This document shows positions 45,342-55,626 of a stretch of 64,000 bases of DNA, one piece after another. The notes beneath the pieces were generated by a model. It worked only from the letters and a program-made list of their open reading frames with translations. It had not been told where the DNA came from and did not search any database. The position numbers and the translations under genes were made by a program. The first letter of the stretch is position 1. Each line of letters starts with the position of its first letter. The stretch covers positions 12,898,310 through 12,962,309 of the forward strand of contig CM067311.1 in NCBI GenBank assembly GCA_034231615.1, written 5' to 3'. The stretch is from Meghimatium bilineatum (lineage: Eukaryota; Mollusca; Gastropoda; Stylommatophora; Philomycidae).

Positions 45342-45649
45342 CTGTGAACAGAGTACAGAAACTTGTAATAAACCCCAAAAAAAGTTGTCTTTCAAATATA
45401 ATTAACGGTAAGTACCTTAATCTCTTTTATAAAAAAATCATTAAGTAACTTTAATTAATCTCCTTTAGAAACTATCGAAACTTGACTATCTCTTTTATAA
45501 AATCTTCAGTTATTTTCATCTCTTTTAGAAAATCTTAATTAGACTTACGTAAAACACAGGTTTATATATCGCTTCAATGAGACATGACAGACTATAGCTA
45601 ACTAAAACTAGTAGGTAATGAATGAATCACACACAAGAAATCATAAAAA
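45342..45649. other. no recognised feature
   Basis: Three runs of tctcttttataaaa/tcttttagaaaatct form a loose repeat at 45420-45540. Confidence 0.5.
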
Positions 45650-45870
45650 TTACAATACTCAAATCACATTCAACGTTTCATCCAAAAGGTCTTTATCAAA
45701 ACACAAACAAAACATCAATAGACGAGGAATGGAAAAATTATCACAACATCCAACAGAAATATGGAAATGAGATGCTGGAAGGTCAGAAAGTACATAAAAA
45801 AAGTAAATATTTGTGAAACGAAACGAACAAAATGATGAGTAAATGACGGAACAAAATGAATAAAGACAAA
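45650..45870 (+). repeat. dispersed repeat L, copy 2
   Basis: Same block order as 3640-3830. Unknown family. Confidence 0.5.
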
Positions 45871-45907
45871 GACCACAGCAACCTAGTACTAGACATAAGA
45901 GTGGTCG

Positions 45908-45987
45908 GAATTGAGTCCAAAAGGCTTGAGTGTACCCAATTCAAAAATGAGACGATTGGGTACACTTAAGCCTTTTGGACTCAATTC
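45908..45987. repeat. 33-bp hairpin
   Basis: 45908-45940 (gaattgagtccaaaaggctt...) is inverted at 45955-45987 with one mismatch and a 14-base loop. Confidence 0.9.
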
Positions 45988-45992
45988 ACACA

Positions 45993-46207
45993 GGTTGGCA
46001 ACATTGATAGAACCAAATGTTTACTGAACTGTGTGGACATAAGTTGACAACATTGATAACATCAAATGTTTACCAAACTGTGTGGACACAAGTTGTGAAC
46101 ATTGATAGCATAAAATGTTTACTGAACTGTGTAGACACAAGTTGACAACATTGATAACATCAAAGTTTACTGAACTGTGTAGACACAGGTTGTCAACATT
46201 GATAGCC
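45993..46207. repeat. 46-50-bp tandem repeat, about 4 units
   Basis: Units gttgacaacattgataacat then caaatgtttactgaactgtg. Directly follows the hairpin. Confidence 0.92.
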
Positions 46208-46369
46208 CAAATCTGAAGATAGCAGACGAGATTTAAACTATGTCTGTTCACTTATTATTCTTGTCTCTGAGTCAATTCTCCAGGTGTTAACTCAATATGA
46301 GAAGTGAATGTATGCCAATTTAACTGATTCGGTGAATCTGATCAAACAGTATAAGGAAAATTCAGTTAC

Positions 46370-46467
46370 CTAGCTTCTAGCAGTTCCGATTCTTCTTTTT
46401 CGCGGATTCTGCGGAGATTTTCTGTGTGTAAGACCATAACTTCCATTGCTTTACACATTCGTCTTTC
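46370..46467 (-). CDS. IRAG: IRAG/LRMP-like, coiled-coil exon (residues 102-134)
   Basis: Acceptor cacttcag and donor gtaact bound 98 bases: 32 codons plus two bases (phase 2 end). The peptide starts ERRMCKAMEVMVLHTENLRR and ends EKEESELLEA plus a split Arg. It matches the family's RMSKA.EVM..HVENLKR..EKE.AEL stretch, with Cys in place of the usual Ser. It follows QQ of the previous exon directly, as in vertebrate proteins. Confidence 0.92.
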
Positions 46468-46639
46468 CTGAAGTGAATAATAAATCAAACAATTAAATAA
46501 AATAGAATCTGGTTAAACAAATTAATAATCCTAACTGGCAAACTCACCAATGAAAGTGCTGATAGGCGAAAATTAAATGACGCTGTATGTGGTCCGACAT
46601 CCAAAAGAGGGATCAAAAGGCATAGAAGATTGGCTTCAT

Positions 46640-46900
46640 TGTACACGAGTTACACTATGTGTACTCCGTACCGCCTGCCAGGAGTACCACTTATAGCACG
46701 TAACTCCGTAGCTTCAAGCCATAGCCAAATCCCCAGGATATCCGACTTTAATCTCCAAAATAAGTCGTCGCGAGCGGTTATTTGAACCCGCGACACCTTC
46801 AGCACAAAGTACATAAGGGAGATCTCATATGTGCCTGTAGCGTGTAATATAGGTTGCTCTAAATATAATAATACTCGACATGATTTCAAAAAATGCTAAT
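46640..46900 (-). mobile_element. SINE-E copy, tRNA-like head
   Basis: On the minus strand gtcgcgggttcaaa is B-box-like. The blocks ccgcctgccaggagtacc and tagcacgtaactccgtag recur at 62690-62960 in the same orientation. Confidence 0.65.
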
Positions 46901-47414
46901 CTTAAACATATTATTTATAAAAGTTGAAAGCTGTGCGGTCAATAGTTTGATACAAGTGTATAATGAACGAAAAATGGAACGGAAGTAACAATGAACCGGA
47001 ATTAACAACCACAAAGATTCTACGGTGCCCTTAAAGCGAGTGGATTAAAAGGACATTAGGATTTTTAAAATCATAATATTCGTGTGTTTTTTTCTGCATT
47101 TGGTCTGTAGTAAAAACAAATATTTAGGTTTGTAGGAAGGTCTAGTCTTTTCTAGGTCATAGAAAAAGGCACGGTCAAATCTGATAATATTGCTCTTACA
47201 TTGCGGTGCTAATCAGTTCTATTTTCTTCCACGTGTGTTTTCAAGCTTCTGTGGTTTAGTTTTAATTCAGAATCGACATTGGCATAGTCTGTGCCAATAT
47301 ATAGGTGCTCGGCTCGGCTTTTTGTGCACATGACGAAGAGTATGCCATGTGATGGTCCCCGTAGCTCGCTTATTATACACACATCCTGTGACTACAAGCA
47401 GCCAGCCCCACTAT
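46901..47414. other. no recognised feature
   Basis: Unassigned intron. Confidence 0.5.
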
Positions 47415-47665
47415 GGAGATCTTCTTCTGCGTTCGTTCTCAAATTCCTGCAGATTAGCAGGATGTAGTCCGGAGAACGGAATGCGTTGTGTCATGTTTGC
47501 AACATTGCTGCGACATCTGCGCCTTTCGGCCTGGCACATCCGACTTCAGTATGGCTTTGGGTCACTGACCATATATGGGATGGGATAGCCAACTCCATAT
47601 TATAACCTCCTTAGTCGCCTTTTACGACATGGGTGGAAGGTAAACAGTGTTGCTATGGAGATTAT
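47415..47665 (-). mobile_element. SINE-A copy
   Basis: Starts cttcttctgcgttcgttctc; contains ggatgtagtccggagaacgg and ccttagtcgccttttacgac. Little divergence; 5' end cut at gtgttgctat. Confidence 0.85.
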
Positions 47666-47699
47666 AGCAGTGAACAGTACTGTGAACTTAGATGAGTTA

Positions 47700-48480
47700 T
47701 CTATCTATCTATACGCTGTGACCCTTGTTTACCGTACAACGTCAAGGGTGGAAGAGTAATCTGGAGATGGCCTTCTTGTGCGCTGTTCGTAAGCTTGTTC
47801 CTGTGGCTACTTTGATTTCTGTGATCCATCTTTTGCATGGTCTGCCTCTGGCTTTATAGCCATGATGTCTATGTGCCACGGCCATTCGTGGCATGCTATC
47901 TGTTGGTAATCTGGACACGTGCGAAAACTACTTGATCTGTTGTCTTTTGATGTGTTCCAATACTAGTATTGTTTTGGTTATCTGTCTGATGTTATAGTTT
48001 CTAATTATATCTCTTAATGGCACTCCGAGTAGTCTTCGTAGACATGTCATTTTAGCTGTCATTATTTTTCTTTTGTCTTGTGCTGTCATTGTCCAGGTTT
48101 GGCACTGGTAGCACAGTGAAAGAATAATAATAGTCTTGCATAATGCAACTTCAGTGTCTATGTTTACATTTTTGTTCTTGAAAATACGTGTCATCTGTCC
48201 TAGGATCTGGTATGTTTTGTTGCATCTATTTTGTATCTCTTTACTGGATTTTCCTTCTTCTTCTTTCCTTCCTCTTTTACCCTTTACGGGTGTCGAGGGA
48301 GATACAATGTTCTTGTTCTCGCTTTTCTGGCAGCTTCAGATAATGTTATTTGGTGTTCGTGTAATTTCTCTTTGATGTTGCCGATCCAGCGTACTCTAGG
48401 TCTACCCTTGGCTCTTCTTTCTGGTTTTTCCTTCACGCAATATAATGCTTCCTAAGGTGAATTCATTTACCTGTTTCAGG
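47700..48480 (-). mobile_element. two LINE C-terminal fragments
   Basis: 47700-48210 on the minus strand reads CYQCQTWTMTAQDKRKIMTA, RRLLGVPLRDIIRNYNIRQI and, later, GRPCKRWITEIK. 48240-48480 reads GRPRVRWIGNIKEKLHEHQI then LSEAARKARTRTLY, the tail of a related but different LINE. Confidence 0.75.
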
Positions 48481-48585
48481 TGTTTATCATCGATGGAGAT
48501 AATGATAGGCATATTACTTGGATGAGTACATAGGGGGAAATCCATTTAGGAGACTATGCATCATTAGTGAGCTTATGAGCATGAG

Positions 48586-49565
48586 CAGAATAAAAAAAAT
48601 CACATGGATTACCTTCCAGAATAATGGTTTGGCTCATTCGAGAGGTCAAAGTTGGAATGTGTCACATACATTTTCGCGCCTGGTCGTGTGGGTGTTCAAG
48701 ATAACCATAGAAAAGAACGGCTGGCTTGCCTTGTTACCGTGATGGCGGAGGAGCAATAAATCGTGCGGACAGTTTGAACTACTTACGAAAATTAATACGG
48801 GCAAATAAGCTTAATGAGGGCGAAGATTGATTTTCCATGTCCAGAATAAAGGAACTGGATTTGTAATGCCGCGTCACCACCGAAGGCGGATGTGTCTGGC
48901 CATAAGCGCAAATAAAACGGTGACACAACGTATTTCCATTCTCTGGACTGCTGGAAATCTAGTAAGAAATCAATGCTGGAAATCAATGCTGGAAATCAAT
49001 GCTGGAAATCATTGCTGGAAATCAATGCTGGAAATCAATGCTGGAAATCAATGCTGGAAATCAATACTGGAAATCAATACTGGAAATTAATGCTGGAAAT
49101 CAATGCTGGAAATCAATGCTGGAAATCTAGTAATAAATCAAGGAAATCATGGTCCTGCTACAAGAGCGATCCAGCAGGAGTTCGAGAATGAACGATGAAG
49201 TAAACATATACTTCAAGAGTGTTCTGAGCATGAAACGCTGAGGCAGACATATTGGCCAGAGGAAACAACACTGGAATCAAAACTCTATGGGACACTGTAT
49301 GAACTACAAAAGACAGTGAATTTTATTAGGGAGATAGAATTACAGATATAGACATGTTTCAAGTGAACGAAAAAAGAAGAAGAAGAACGATGAAGAAGAA
49401 GAAATGCGTCGTTGCCAAAAGTGAGTGTGAAAGAATATATGTCAGCTAACAAAGAACTGCAACTGTCATTTATCGTGTCATGGTGGATACACTTAAGGGA
49501 AGATCGGAGCACCGATTGAAGTGTTCCGCAGTGTGATGATGATGATCCAACGACAAACTAACCAT
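48586..49565 (+). mobile_element. RNase H LINE copy split by a composite insertion
   Basis: 48590-48875 and 49406-49560 align in order with 29870-30310: gtgtgggtgttcaagataac, gcaataaatcgtgcggacag, gtccagaataaaggaactgg, then gtggatacacttaagggaag and gatgatgatccaacgac. Stops and shifts are frequent. The insertion lies between. Confidence 0.72.
48876..49405 (+). mobile_element. SINE-B with 13-bp expansion plus a LINE 3' end
   Basis: SINE-B (48880-49200) carries its head gcggatgtgtctggcc, a run of about a dozen aaatcaatgctgg units (48969-49127) and the tail ggagttcgagaatgaacg. 49205-49365 reads CSEHETLRQTYWPEETTLES, a LINE C-terminus, and ends aacgatgaagaagaagaa. The bases aatgc(c)gcgtc lie on both sides (48865-48875; 49402-49410). 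Confidence 0.7.
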
Positions 49566-49570
49566 CGAAC

Positions 49571-49926
49571 TTAGACTCACCCTCAATTATACCCTATTCT
49601 GCTCGCCCCGAGGGCAATTCCACATTATTTAAATTCGCAATATTATATTTCCTTCCAGTCTAGAGTTTTTATTTAATGCACTCATATGCCATTCTTGTCC
49701 ATAATTAATTCCGCTAGAATTAGAACTTTCGAAGGAAAGCCAATGTGTCTGCTTTTTCATTGCCACAAACGCCCACATGTCTTGGACAATAAATCAACAG
49801 AGCATCAGAATATGCAATGTACTTCATCCACTCATGTCAGACACTTATTCCTATCTTTCTATGCATGGGCTTAAACTCAAATATGTGATTACTACAGCTC
49901 CCACTGTTTTCAGCGATGAGTAACAT
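49571..49926. other. no recognised feature
   Basis: Unassigned intron. Confidence 0.45.
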
Positions 49927-50220
49927 GTAGTCGGTGAACAGAATGCATTGTGTCATGGTTTACAGCTTTGTTGCGATATCTACTATTTTCGACTAGATAC
50001 ATCAGATTTCATCACGACTTTTGGATTAATTTACCTTATATGTTAATATAGACAACTCTAACAACAAACTTCATTATTCGCTATTACTTTAACTAATGGG
50101 ATGAGATAGATAACTCGAACAACAATCCTCATTATTCGCTATTTCTGTAATTTATGGGATGAGAAAGACAACTCCTTATTCGCCTCTTACGACAAACATG
50201 GTATATCAAAATGTTGATAG
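49927..50220 (-). mobile_element. SINE-A copy, with internal duplication
   Basis: gtagtcggtgaacagaatgc and cttattcgcctcttacgaca are SINE-A blocks. A 70-base segment (aatgggatgagatagataac ... cattattcgctatt) is repeated imperfectly inside. Confidence 0.72.
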
Positions 50221-50309
50221 TCTGTGCTCATTTCTTGGATCCCTGTAATATAATTGTTAATTAGTCTATAACAATGACTTCCAAAACAGAAAAAAACATA
50301 AGTACGCAC

Positions 50310-50441
50310 CTGTTGAACAGCACCGTACACTTCGGCTCTACTGGATACTTTAGCCGCGAATTGCTCCAATACATTGATGTGTAGTTTTATTTTCTGTAGC
50401 ACATCTCTCACTTGAACATCAATCACTAATTCACTCAGAGT
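50310..50441 (-). CDS. IRAG: IRAG/LRMP-like, coiled-coil exon (residues 58-101)
   Basis: Acceptor tctgcag and donor gtgcgt bound exactly 44 codons, phase 0 to 0. The peptide begins TLSELVIDVQVRDVLQKIKL and ends AAKVSSRAEVYGAVQQ. The RVSSRAEV.GA.QQ string is the most diagnostic block of the IRAG/LRMP family, and here only the preceding Arg is changed (AAKVSSRAEV). It continues the coiled coil without a gap from the previous exon. A SINE-A copy ends about 90 bases beyond the donor in the following intron. Confidence 0.93.
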
Positions 50442-51034
50442 CTGCAGACAATTCATACAATTAGACAAAAAATGTATTATCGTCCAGTTATTAGGTGATA
50501 TTTGAACTTATCATACCACGCACGCACTCACATACACACACACACACACATGCATACCTACATTATATATGTGCATGACAAACACTCACACGTATATACG
50601 TATACACATAATGTATCTAACAGAAGCATATATATATATATATTCAAGATGTACTGAACCTCATTTTTCACTTTGAAGTGAGTTGGTCATTGTTTTTGTT
50701 CATTGTTTACTCTTTCAAACCATGGAAGGCAGCTTCCCATTTGTACAGTTGAGTGGATTGAAGAGTGTTGTTTCGAGCTTTGAACTCGGATCCTATGGAT
50801 TATAAGCTATTGCGTTCTAGACTAATATAATCTCTCTATGTAGGTTATGTACCTAAATGTTGTCCTGTCCTGTTATTAGGATTAGAAAAACAATACAATC
50901 TGGAGATTCAAATGACTAAAATTTAAGATTGTGACTTATTTAAATTGAGGATTAACCGGCACAGTTAGTAGGAATTAGTAGGGTTTTTTGTTAATTCTCA
51001 ACTTTACACGAGATTTCCCTTATATAAGTACAAT
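50442..51034. other. intron with microsatellites
   Basis: (CA)n at 50534-50550 and (TA)n at 50629-50642. Otherwise nothing recognised. Confidence 0.6.
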
Positions 51035-51130
51035 GATCCTACTAGATTTCTAGCAGGACGTAGACAAGAGAACAGAAATGTGTTATGTCGTCGTTATATT
51101 TTCGCCAATGGTCAGACATATCCGTCTTTT
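51035..51130 (-). mobile_element. SINE-B fragment
   Basis: ctagatttctagcaggacgt, ttcgccaatggtcagacata in inverted SINE-B order. Confidence 0.65.
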
Positions 51131-51484
51131 TCTTTGGTAACTATACGTTCAGTATTTTACTACTTTCACTAACGGTGTATTTTATTTAAGTAAAATGTGC
51201 CTCTTACGGTGAGATACACTCTTTTCAACCGCGGACGTTAGTCCAGTTTGGTTATATCAGAGCATTACAGCCATCAACAATAGATGTCGCGGTTCTGGTA
51301 CTGCAGTCTGGGCAGTCTGCAGTCTGCAGTCTCCAGGTATATGATAATACTAACGCTGTTATACACAAGTTAAACATGGACTGCGTACAGGCGTTATGTG
51401 AGAAAACGCAATCACTTTCACACAACTTATTTCAGAAAAGTTACGAACATTAGATGACAAAACAAGATTCCGGATACAACTGTC

Positions 51485-51830
51485 ATTGATAGATCTGTTA
51501 TCAATAGCATTAACATTTATCTGATGCAGACACAGATTCGTTGGACAAATTATCTGGTGCGTATGCCAGATCATCGCCTACCAAAGATACTTCTCTATGG
51601 TGAGCTGGAGAAGGGTACACGATCTCAAGATAGCCAAAAGAAGCGCTACAAGGACTCATTAAAGACCTCCTGAAAGCCTTTGCAATAGACCAATATACAT
51701 GGGAAGAACTTGCACAAAATAGATCTACATGGCACTCTACAGTCAAAAAATGCGCATCATCTTGTGAAATGAGAAAAAATGCAGCAGTTCAACAGCGGAA
51801 ATCAGCTAGAAAATTATTCTCCGGGACAAC
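51485..51830 (+). mobile_element. LINE C-terminal fragment
   Basis: Plus frames read LMQTQIRWTNYLVRMPDHRL, PKILLYGELEKGTRS, KKRYKDSLK and, after shifts, NLHKIDLHGTLQS. Nearly the same block as 18995-19450 in the other orientation, ending before the finger. Confidence 0.8.
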
Positions 51831-51924
51831 GCCAGACTTAAATTTTTTTAAATCAGCAAATGAGAAATTAAACGAGTTTTCCTCAGAGAACATCGTCGAT
51901 CTCCACTCCACCCTTGAACGATAA

Positions 51925-52190
51925 ATGGTTAGTTGGGTCCTAGTCAGTACGGTGGTCCGGTGACGTCTAGTATGGATATGCCCAACGTTAGGACTTCTGT
52001 TTTGCAAGCCAGAGGAATGAAGGCTCCTTCGCATATTGTTTGCGTTAAAAAGCATTGTACTCAGGTGCATCAGTACAATATGACGATCTGGAACTGGTGT
52101 TGTTGTTACACGAGGTTCACCCGATCTGGCGTGGTCATCGGGGATACCTGTCACCAGTAATCGTTGGTGCAGCCTTACTATAGTGGACTA
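51925..52190 (-). mobile_element. Tc1-type transposase fragment, N-terminal HTH region
   Basis: Minus strand is open and reads GIPDDHARSGEPRVTTTPVP, DRHIVLMHLSTMLFNA and RSLHSSGLQNRSPNVGHIH. RSG.PR.TTP..DR.I...H is the linker between the two helix-turn-helix units of Tc1-type transposases; a second HTH-like stretch follows. No catalytic part or terminal repeats seen. Confidence 0.7.
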
Positions 52191-52377
52191 GTCACAACCT
52201 AAATATCTGAAAATTTCTCTGGTTACTGTTCCACTGACAAACATACCAGCGGCTTTTCATTGTTCTTGTAACGCCGTAAAAGGCAGTAACGGAATGATCA
52301 GTTACAAAAAGCAGTAACAGATCATTCGAGAAACATCAATTAGCCTTTTACTCGCCTAAAAGTTTTTCATTGTAAAT

Positions 52378-52446
52378 TAAAAGTCGAAACAGGTTGAAAT
52401 TTATAAGTTAATTGTAAACTAAATTTCAACCTGTTTCGACTTTTAA
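52378..52446. repeat. perfect hairpin, about 26-bp arms
   Basis: ttaaaagtcgaaacaggttg then aaattta is inverted at taaatttcaacctgtttcga and continues cttttaa. Confidence 0.88.
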
Positions 52447-52840
52447 TAAAGTCAAAATGAATTTATTTTCTGTTTAGCACAACTAGGCACGAAAAATTCG
52501 AAAGAAACATCAAATCAACATAACAAAGGGGCTGCACAAACTTCATCACTTGCACCCGTTCTAGGTTGAAAATCAAACAAATACATAAACAATTTTAGCG
52601 TGAAAATAAATCATATTTTTGATGAGTTTCTAATGATTACTAGTATATACTGATGAACAGTGGACGTCTGTAACCATATCGCTAGTATAGTAAGACAGTC
52701 ATACGAGAGAAATTGTTCTCGTATTTAACACGCTGGTAACCAAGTTTAGAGCTAAACCCTGACACGAATGCTTGACATTTTTGTCTCTGTCTTCCGTTGC
52801 TATCACATAGCCACAGACATCCACAAATGACATTTAAGAT
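52447..52840. other. no recognised feature
   Basis: Unassigned intron. Confidence 0.5.
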
Positions 52841-52842
52841 TC

Positions 52843-53366
52843 TTACTAGAAATAAATAGTTAACTATGGCTGAGCTTTTATTAGAAATAAATAGTTAACT
52901 ATGGTTGGTCTTTTACTAGAAATAAATAGTTAACTATGGCTGGGCTTTTACTAGAAATAAATAGTTAACTATCGTTGGGCTTTTACTAGAAATAAATAGT
53001 TAACTATGGCTGGGCTTTTACTAGAAATAAATAGTTAACTATGGTTGGACTTTTACTAGAAATAAATAGTTAACTATGGATGGGCTTTTACTAGAAATAA
53101 ATAGTTAACTATGGATGGGCTTTTACTAGAAATAAATAGTTAACTATGGATGGGCTTTTACTAGAAATAAATAGTTAACTATGGTTGATCTTTTACTAGA
53201 AATAAATAGTTAACTATGGATGGGCTTTTACTAGAAATAAATAGTTAACTATGGATGGGCTTTTACTAGAAATAAATAGTTAACTATGGTTGGGCTTTTG
53301 CTAGAAATAAATAGTTAACTATGGATGGGCTTTTACTAGAAATAAATAGTTAACTATGGTTGGTTT
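52843..53366. repeat. 35-bp minisatellite, 15 units, next to a splice donor
   Basis: Units ctagaaataaatagttaact then atggctgggctttta, very uniform; only the atgg(c/t/a)tgg(g/t/a) position varies. It lies 30 bases from the donor of exon 53396-53536. Confidence 0.97.
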
Positions 53367-53395
53367 TTTTAAACAAATGTTATACTTTGATTTAC

Positions 53396-53536
53396 ATCAA
53401 CATCATCTTTAAGACATTGTAACTCCGTGTCTACGTTCTTCTCGGCTAGATCCCTTGACCTCTCCTGGACACTAACTCGCTGATCAAGGGTAAGCTTGTC
53501 TGTCTTGAAAGCTAGAGATAGGCTCACAAACTTGCT
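53396..53536 (-). CDS. IRAG: IRAG/LRMP-like, coiled-coil exon (residues 11-57)
   Basis: Acceptor ctacag and donor gtaaat bound 47 whole codons (phase 0 to 0). The peptide opens SKFVSLSLAFKTDKLTLDQR and continues VQERSRDLAEKNVDTELQCL. The SLSLAFKTD...TL..R...QER.RDLAE block is the family signature at the start of the LRMP/MRVI1 coiled coil. The sequence is rich in Glu, Lys, Arg and Leu as expected for a coiled coil. A 35-bp minisatellite starts about 30 bases beyond the donor inside the next intron (52843-53366), so the splice site sits at the edge of a repeat array. Confidence 0.9.
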
Positions 53537-53711
53537 CTGTAGACAAAATTTTAAAGAAAACAAAACATTACATAAGCTTTGTTCTGCGCATTTCTGCAGA
53601 GTTCTTATCAGACTGATTCGAGAATTGCATTGGTCGCGTTGAGTAGTTTACAGTATATGTTGCTAGTCAAGAAATAATTGGATCATGAAATTAGTGGCGC
53701 TATCGCCCGTG

Positions 53712-53985
53712 TGTTGTCGGGGCCCGAAAGGGAAGAAAAGAATAGCAACACTGTTTACATTCCACGCATGTCGTAAAAGGCGACTACGTAGGTTATGAGA
53801 TGAGGTTGGCTGTCCCATCCCATATAGGGTCAGTGACCCAAAGTCATGCTGAATTTGGATGTGTCAGGCCGAAAGGCGCAGATATCGCAGCAATGATGTA
53901 AACCATGACAAAACGCATTCCGTTCTCCAGACTACATCCTGCTAATCTGAAGGAGCTTGAGAACGAACGCAGAAGAAGAAGAAGA
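53712..53985 (+). mobile_element. SINE-A copy, near full length
   Basis: Reads gtgttgtcggggcccgaaag at its 5' end, then catgtcgtaaaaggcgacta, ccgttctccagactacatcc, and ends gaacgaacgcagaagaagaa. Flanks agtggcgctat and agtgtcgctgtat may be a diverged target duplication. Confidence 0.88.
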
Positions 53986-54265
53986 AGTGTCGCTGTATAT
54001 TACTAGTTGACACTCTGTTCTTCAGCCAATTGGTCCTCTCAGTAATTGACTACGACCTGGGATCTCTAACGTTGCCCAGCACACAATGTCAACGGGTGGA
54101 ACGCATACAGCATGACGGAATAAAACTAGTTATTGGATGCACTATCCGGTATGAAATACATGTTAGGTCTAGTATCCATCAAATCAAAATATTTATTGGT
54201 CCAACCAAGTCAAGACACACATTCGAGGTATCGGTGGCAGAATGCACACACTACATAGAAACATT
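53986..54265. other. no recognised feature
   Basis: An open frame at 54030-54272 reads THFEVSVAECTHYIETLK near its end; I do not recognise it. Confidence 0.35.
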
Positions 54266-54508
54266 AAAATAATACTCACGTGGAAGACAGGTAATGAAGT
54301 CCTACTGAATGACGACTAAATCACTACACACTATCACTAACGGATGTAAATATGGTACATACAAAAAACAAAACACAGAATATAATCACACAAATGACAA
54401 TACACAGGACAAAGTCGTGTTATTTTCATCCGTTAGTGATAGTGTGTAGTGTGTTAGTCGTCATTCAGTAGGACTCCATTACCTGTCTTCCAAGTGAGTA
54501 TTATTTTC
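54266..54508. mobile_element. foldback element, about 80-bp arms
   Basis: 54266-54350 and 54422-54508 are inverted (aaaataatactcac ... ctatcactaacggatg). Loop contains caatacacaggacaa. Related sequence at 3525-3640. Confidence 0.85.
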
Positions 54509-54613
54509 TATTATGTTCTACTAGCAGTACCACCTTCTATTGATTACCATAGAAACATTACGAATCTCAAGGGATCTCAATGGCGCGCGCAATTATAATC
54601 TAGTAAGCACTAA

Positions 54614-54730
54614 TACAGTGAAACCTCGGTATTCGTCGGTAATCCGTGTAAGATCAATTGGCGAAATCTGAAACCAACGAAAACTGAGGGGATTATTTCT
54701 ATATATGTAAATCCAATTAATTCGTTGTAG
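54614..54730 (+). mobile_element. possible pogo-type end
   Basis: acagtgaaacctcggtattc resembles the terminal repeats of pogo/Tigger elements. The matching right end was not found. The rest of 54731-55390 has a (TG)n at 55178-55202 and nothing recognised. Confidence 0.4.
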
Positions 54731-55390
54731 ATACTCCAAAATGTATATGTTGGAGCAGAATGGAGCACACATGGCAACAACTTCGAGGATGAGAATTGAA
54801 ATTGAGCAGTTACGGTGACGCTGAAGTGGAGCGCGAGCACAACACCATTGGTAGCTGTAGTAGTGATAGACTCTCAGGCCATGCTTAGAATTATATAAAG
54901 AACCGTCGGTGGTTCAGACAGGAGTGGATTGAGTATATTGTATATTCTAATCTGTGGAGAATTCTGTGTGTTTACTGTCCTGCACATGCAGGAATTGGAC
55001 AAATTGGCTTTGAAAGCACAAAATACTATGGAATTATGGACAAGAAGGTCATATTAATATTTCTACATGAATATTTTCGAAGTGGACAATAGAATAGGAG
55101 ATACGATATTGCGACTTAAGGAATTTGGTATTACTTTAGAGTCGAACACAACAGGGCGATTGAGGGGGCGTTTACGATGTATGTGTGTGTGTGTGTGTGT
55201 GGTTATGTGTGTTTGTAATCAGCGAGGTGTGAGAACCATCAGCATGTATAATCTTCGTTTGTACTGGAAAAGAGCTCTATGGGTTTGCCCAGAGTGTGCC
55301 AATGTCGATTCATAGAACTAAAACTACACTATAGCACGTTTCCCTAGCTTTGCCATGAAACAATTCTAATTATCTTATTAACCATCTAAC

Positions 55391-55626
55391 GTAGTAATGT
55401 CAATTTTTGCATATGCGATTAATTTTGGTTAAACACAATAACTATATACTTTATATTTGTGTATCATAGCCGGATTTTATACACGAATGAAATCATTTTA
55501 TCCTTGTCGTAATAATGTCAATTTTTGCATATGCGATTAATTTTGGTTAAACACAATAACTATATACTTTATATTTGTGTATCATAGCCGGATTTTATAC
55601 ACGAATGAAATCATTTGATCCTTGTC
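55391..55626. repeat. 118-bp direct duplication
   Basis: 55391-55508 and 55509-55626 match almost base for base (first: gtagtaatgtcaatttttgc; second: gtaataatgtcaatttttgc). Only about two differences. Confidence 0.95.
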
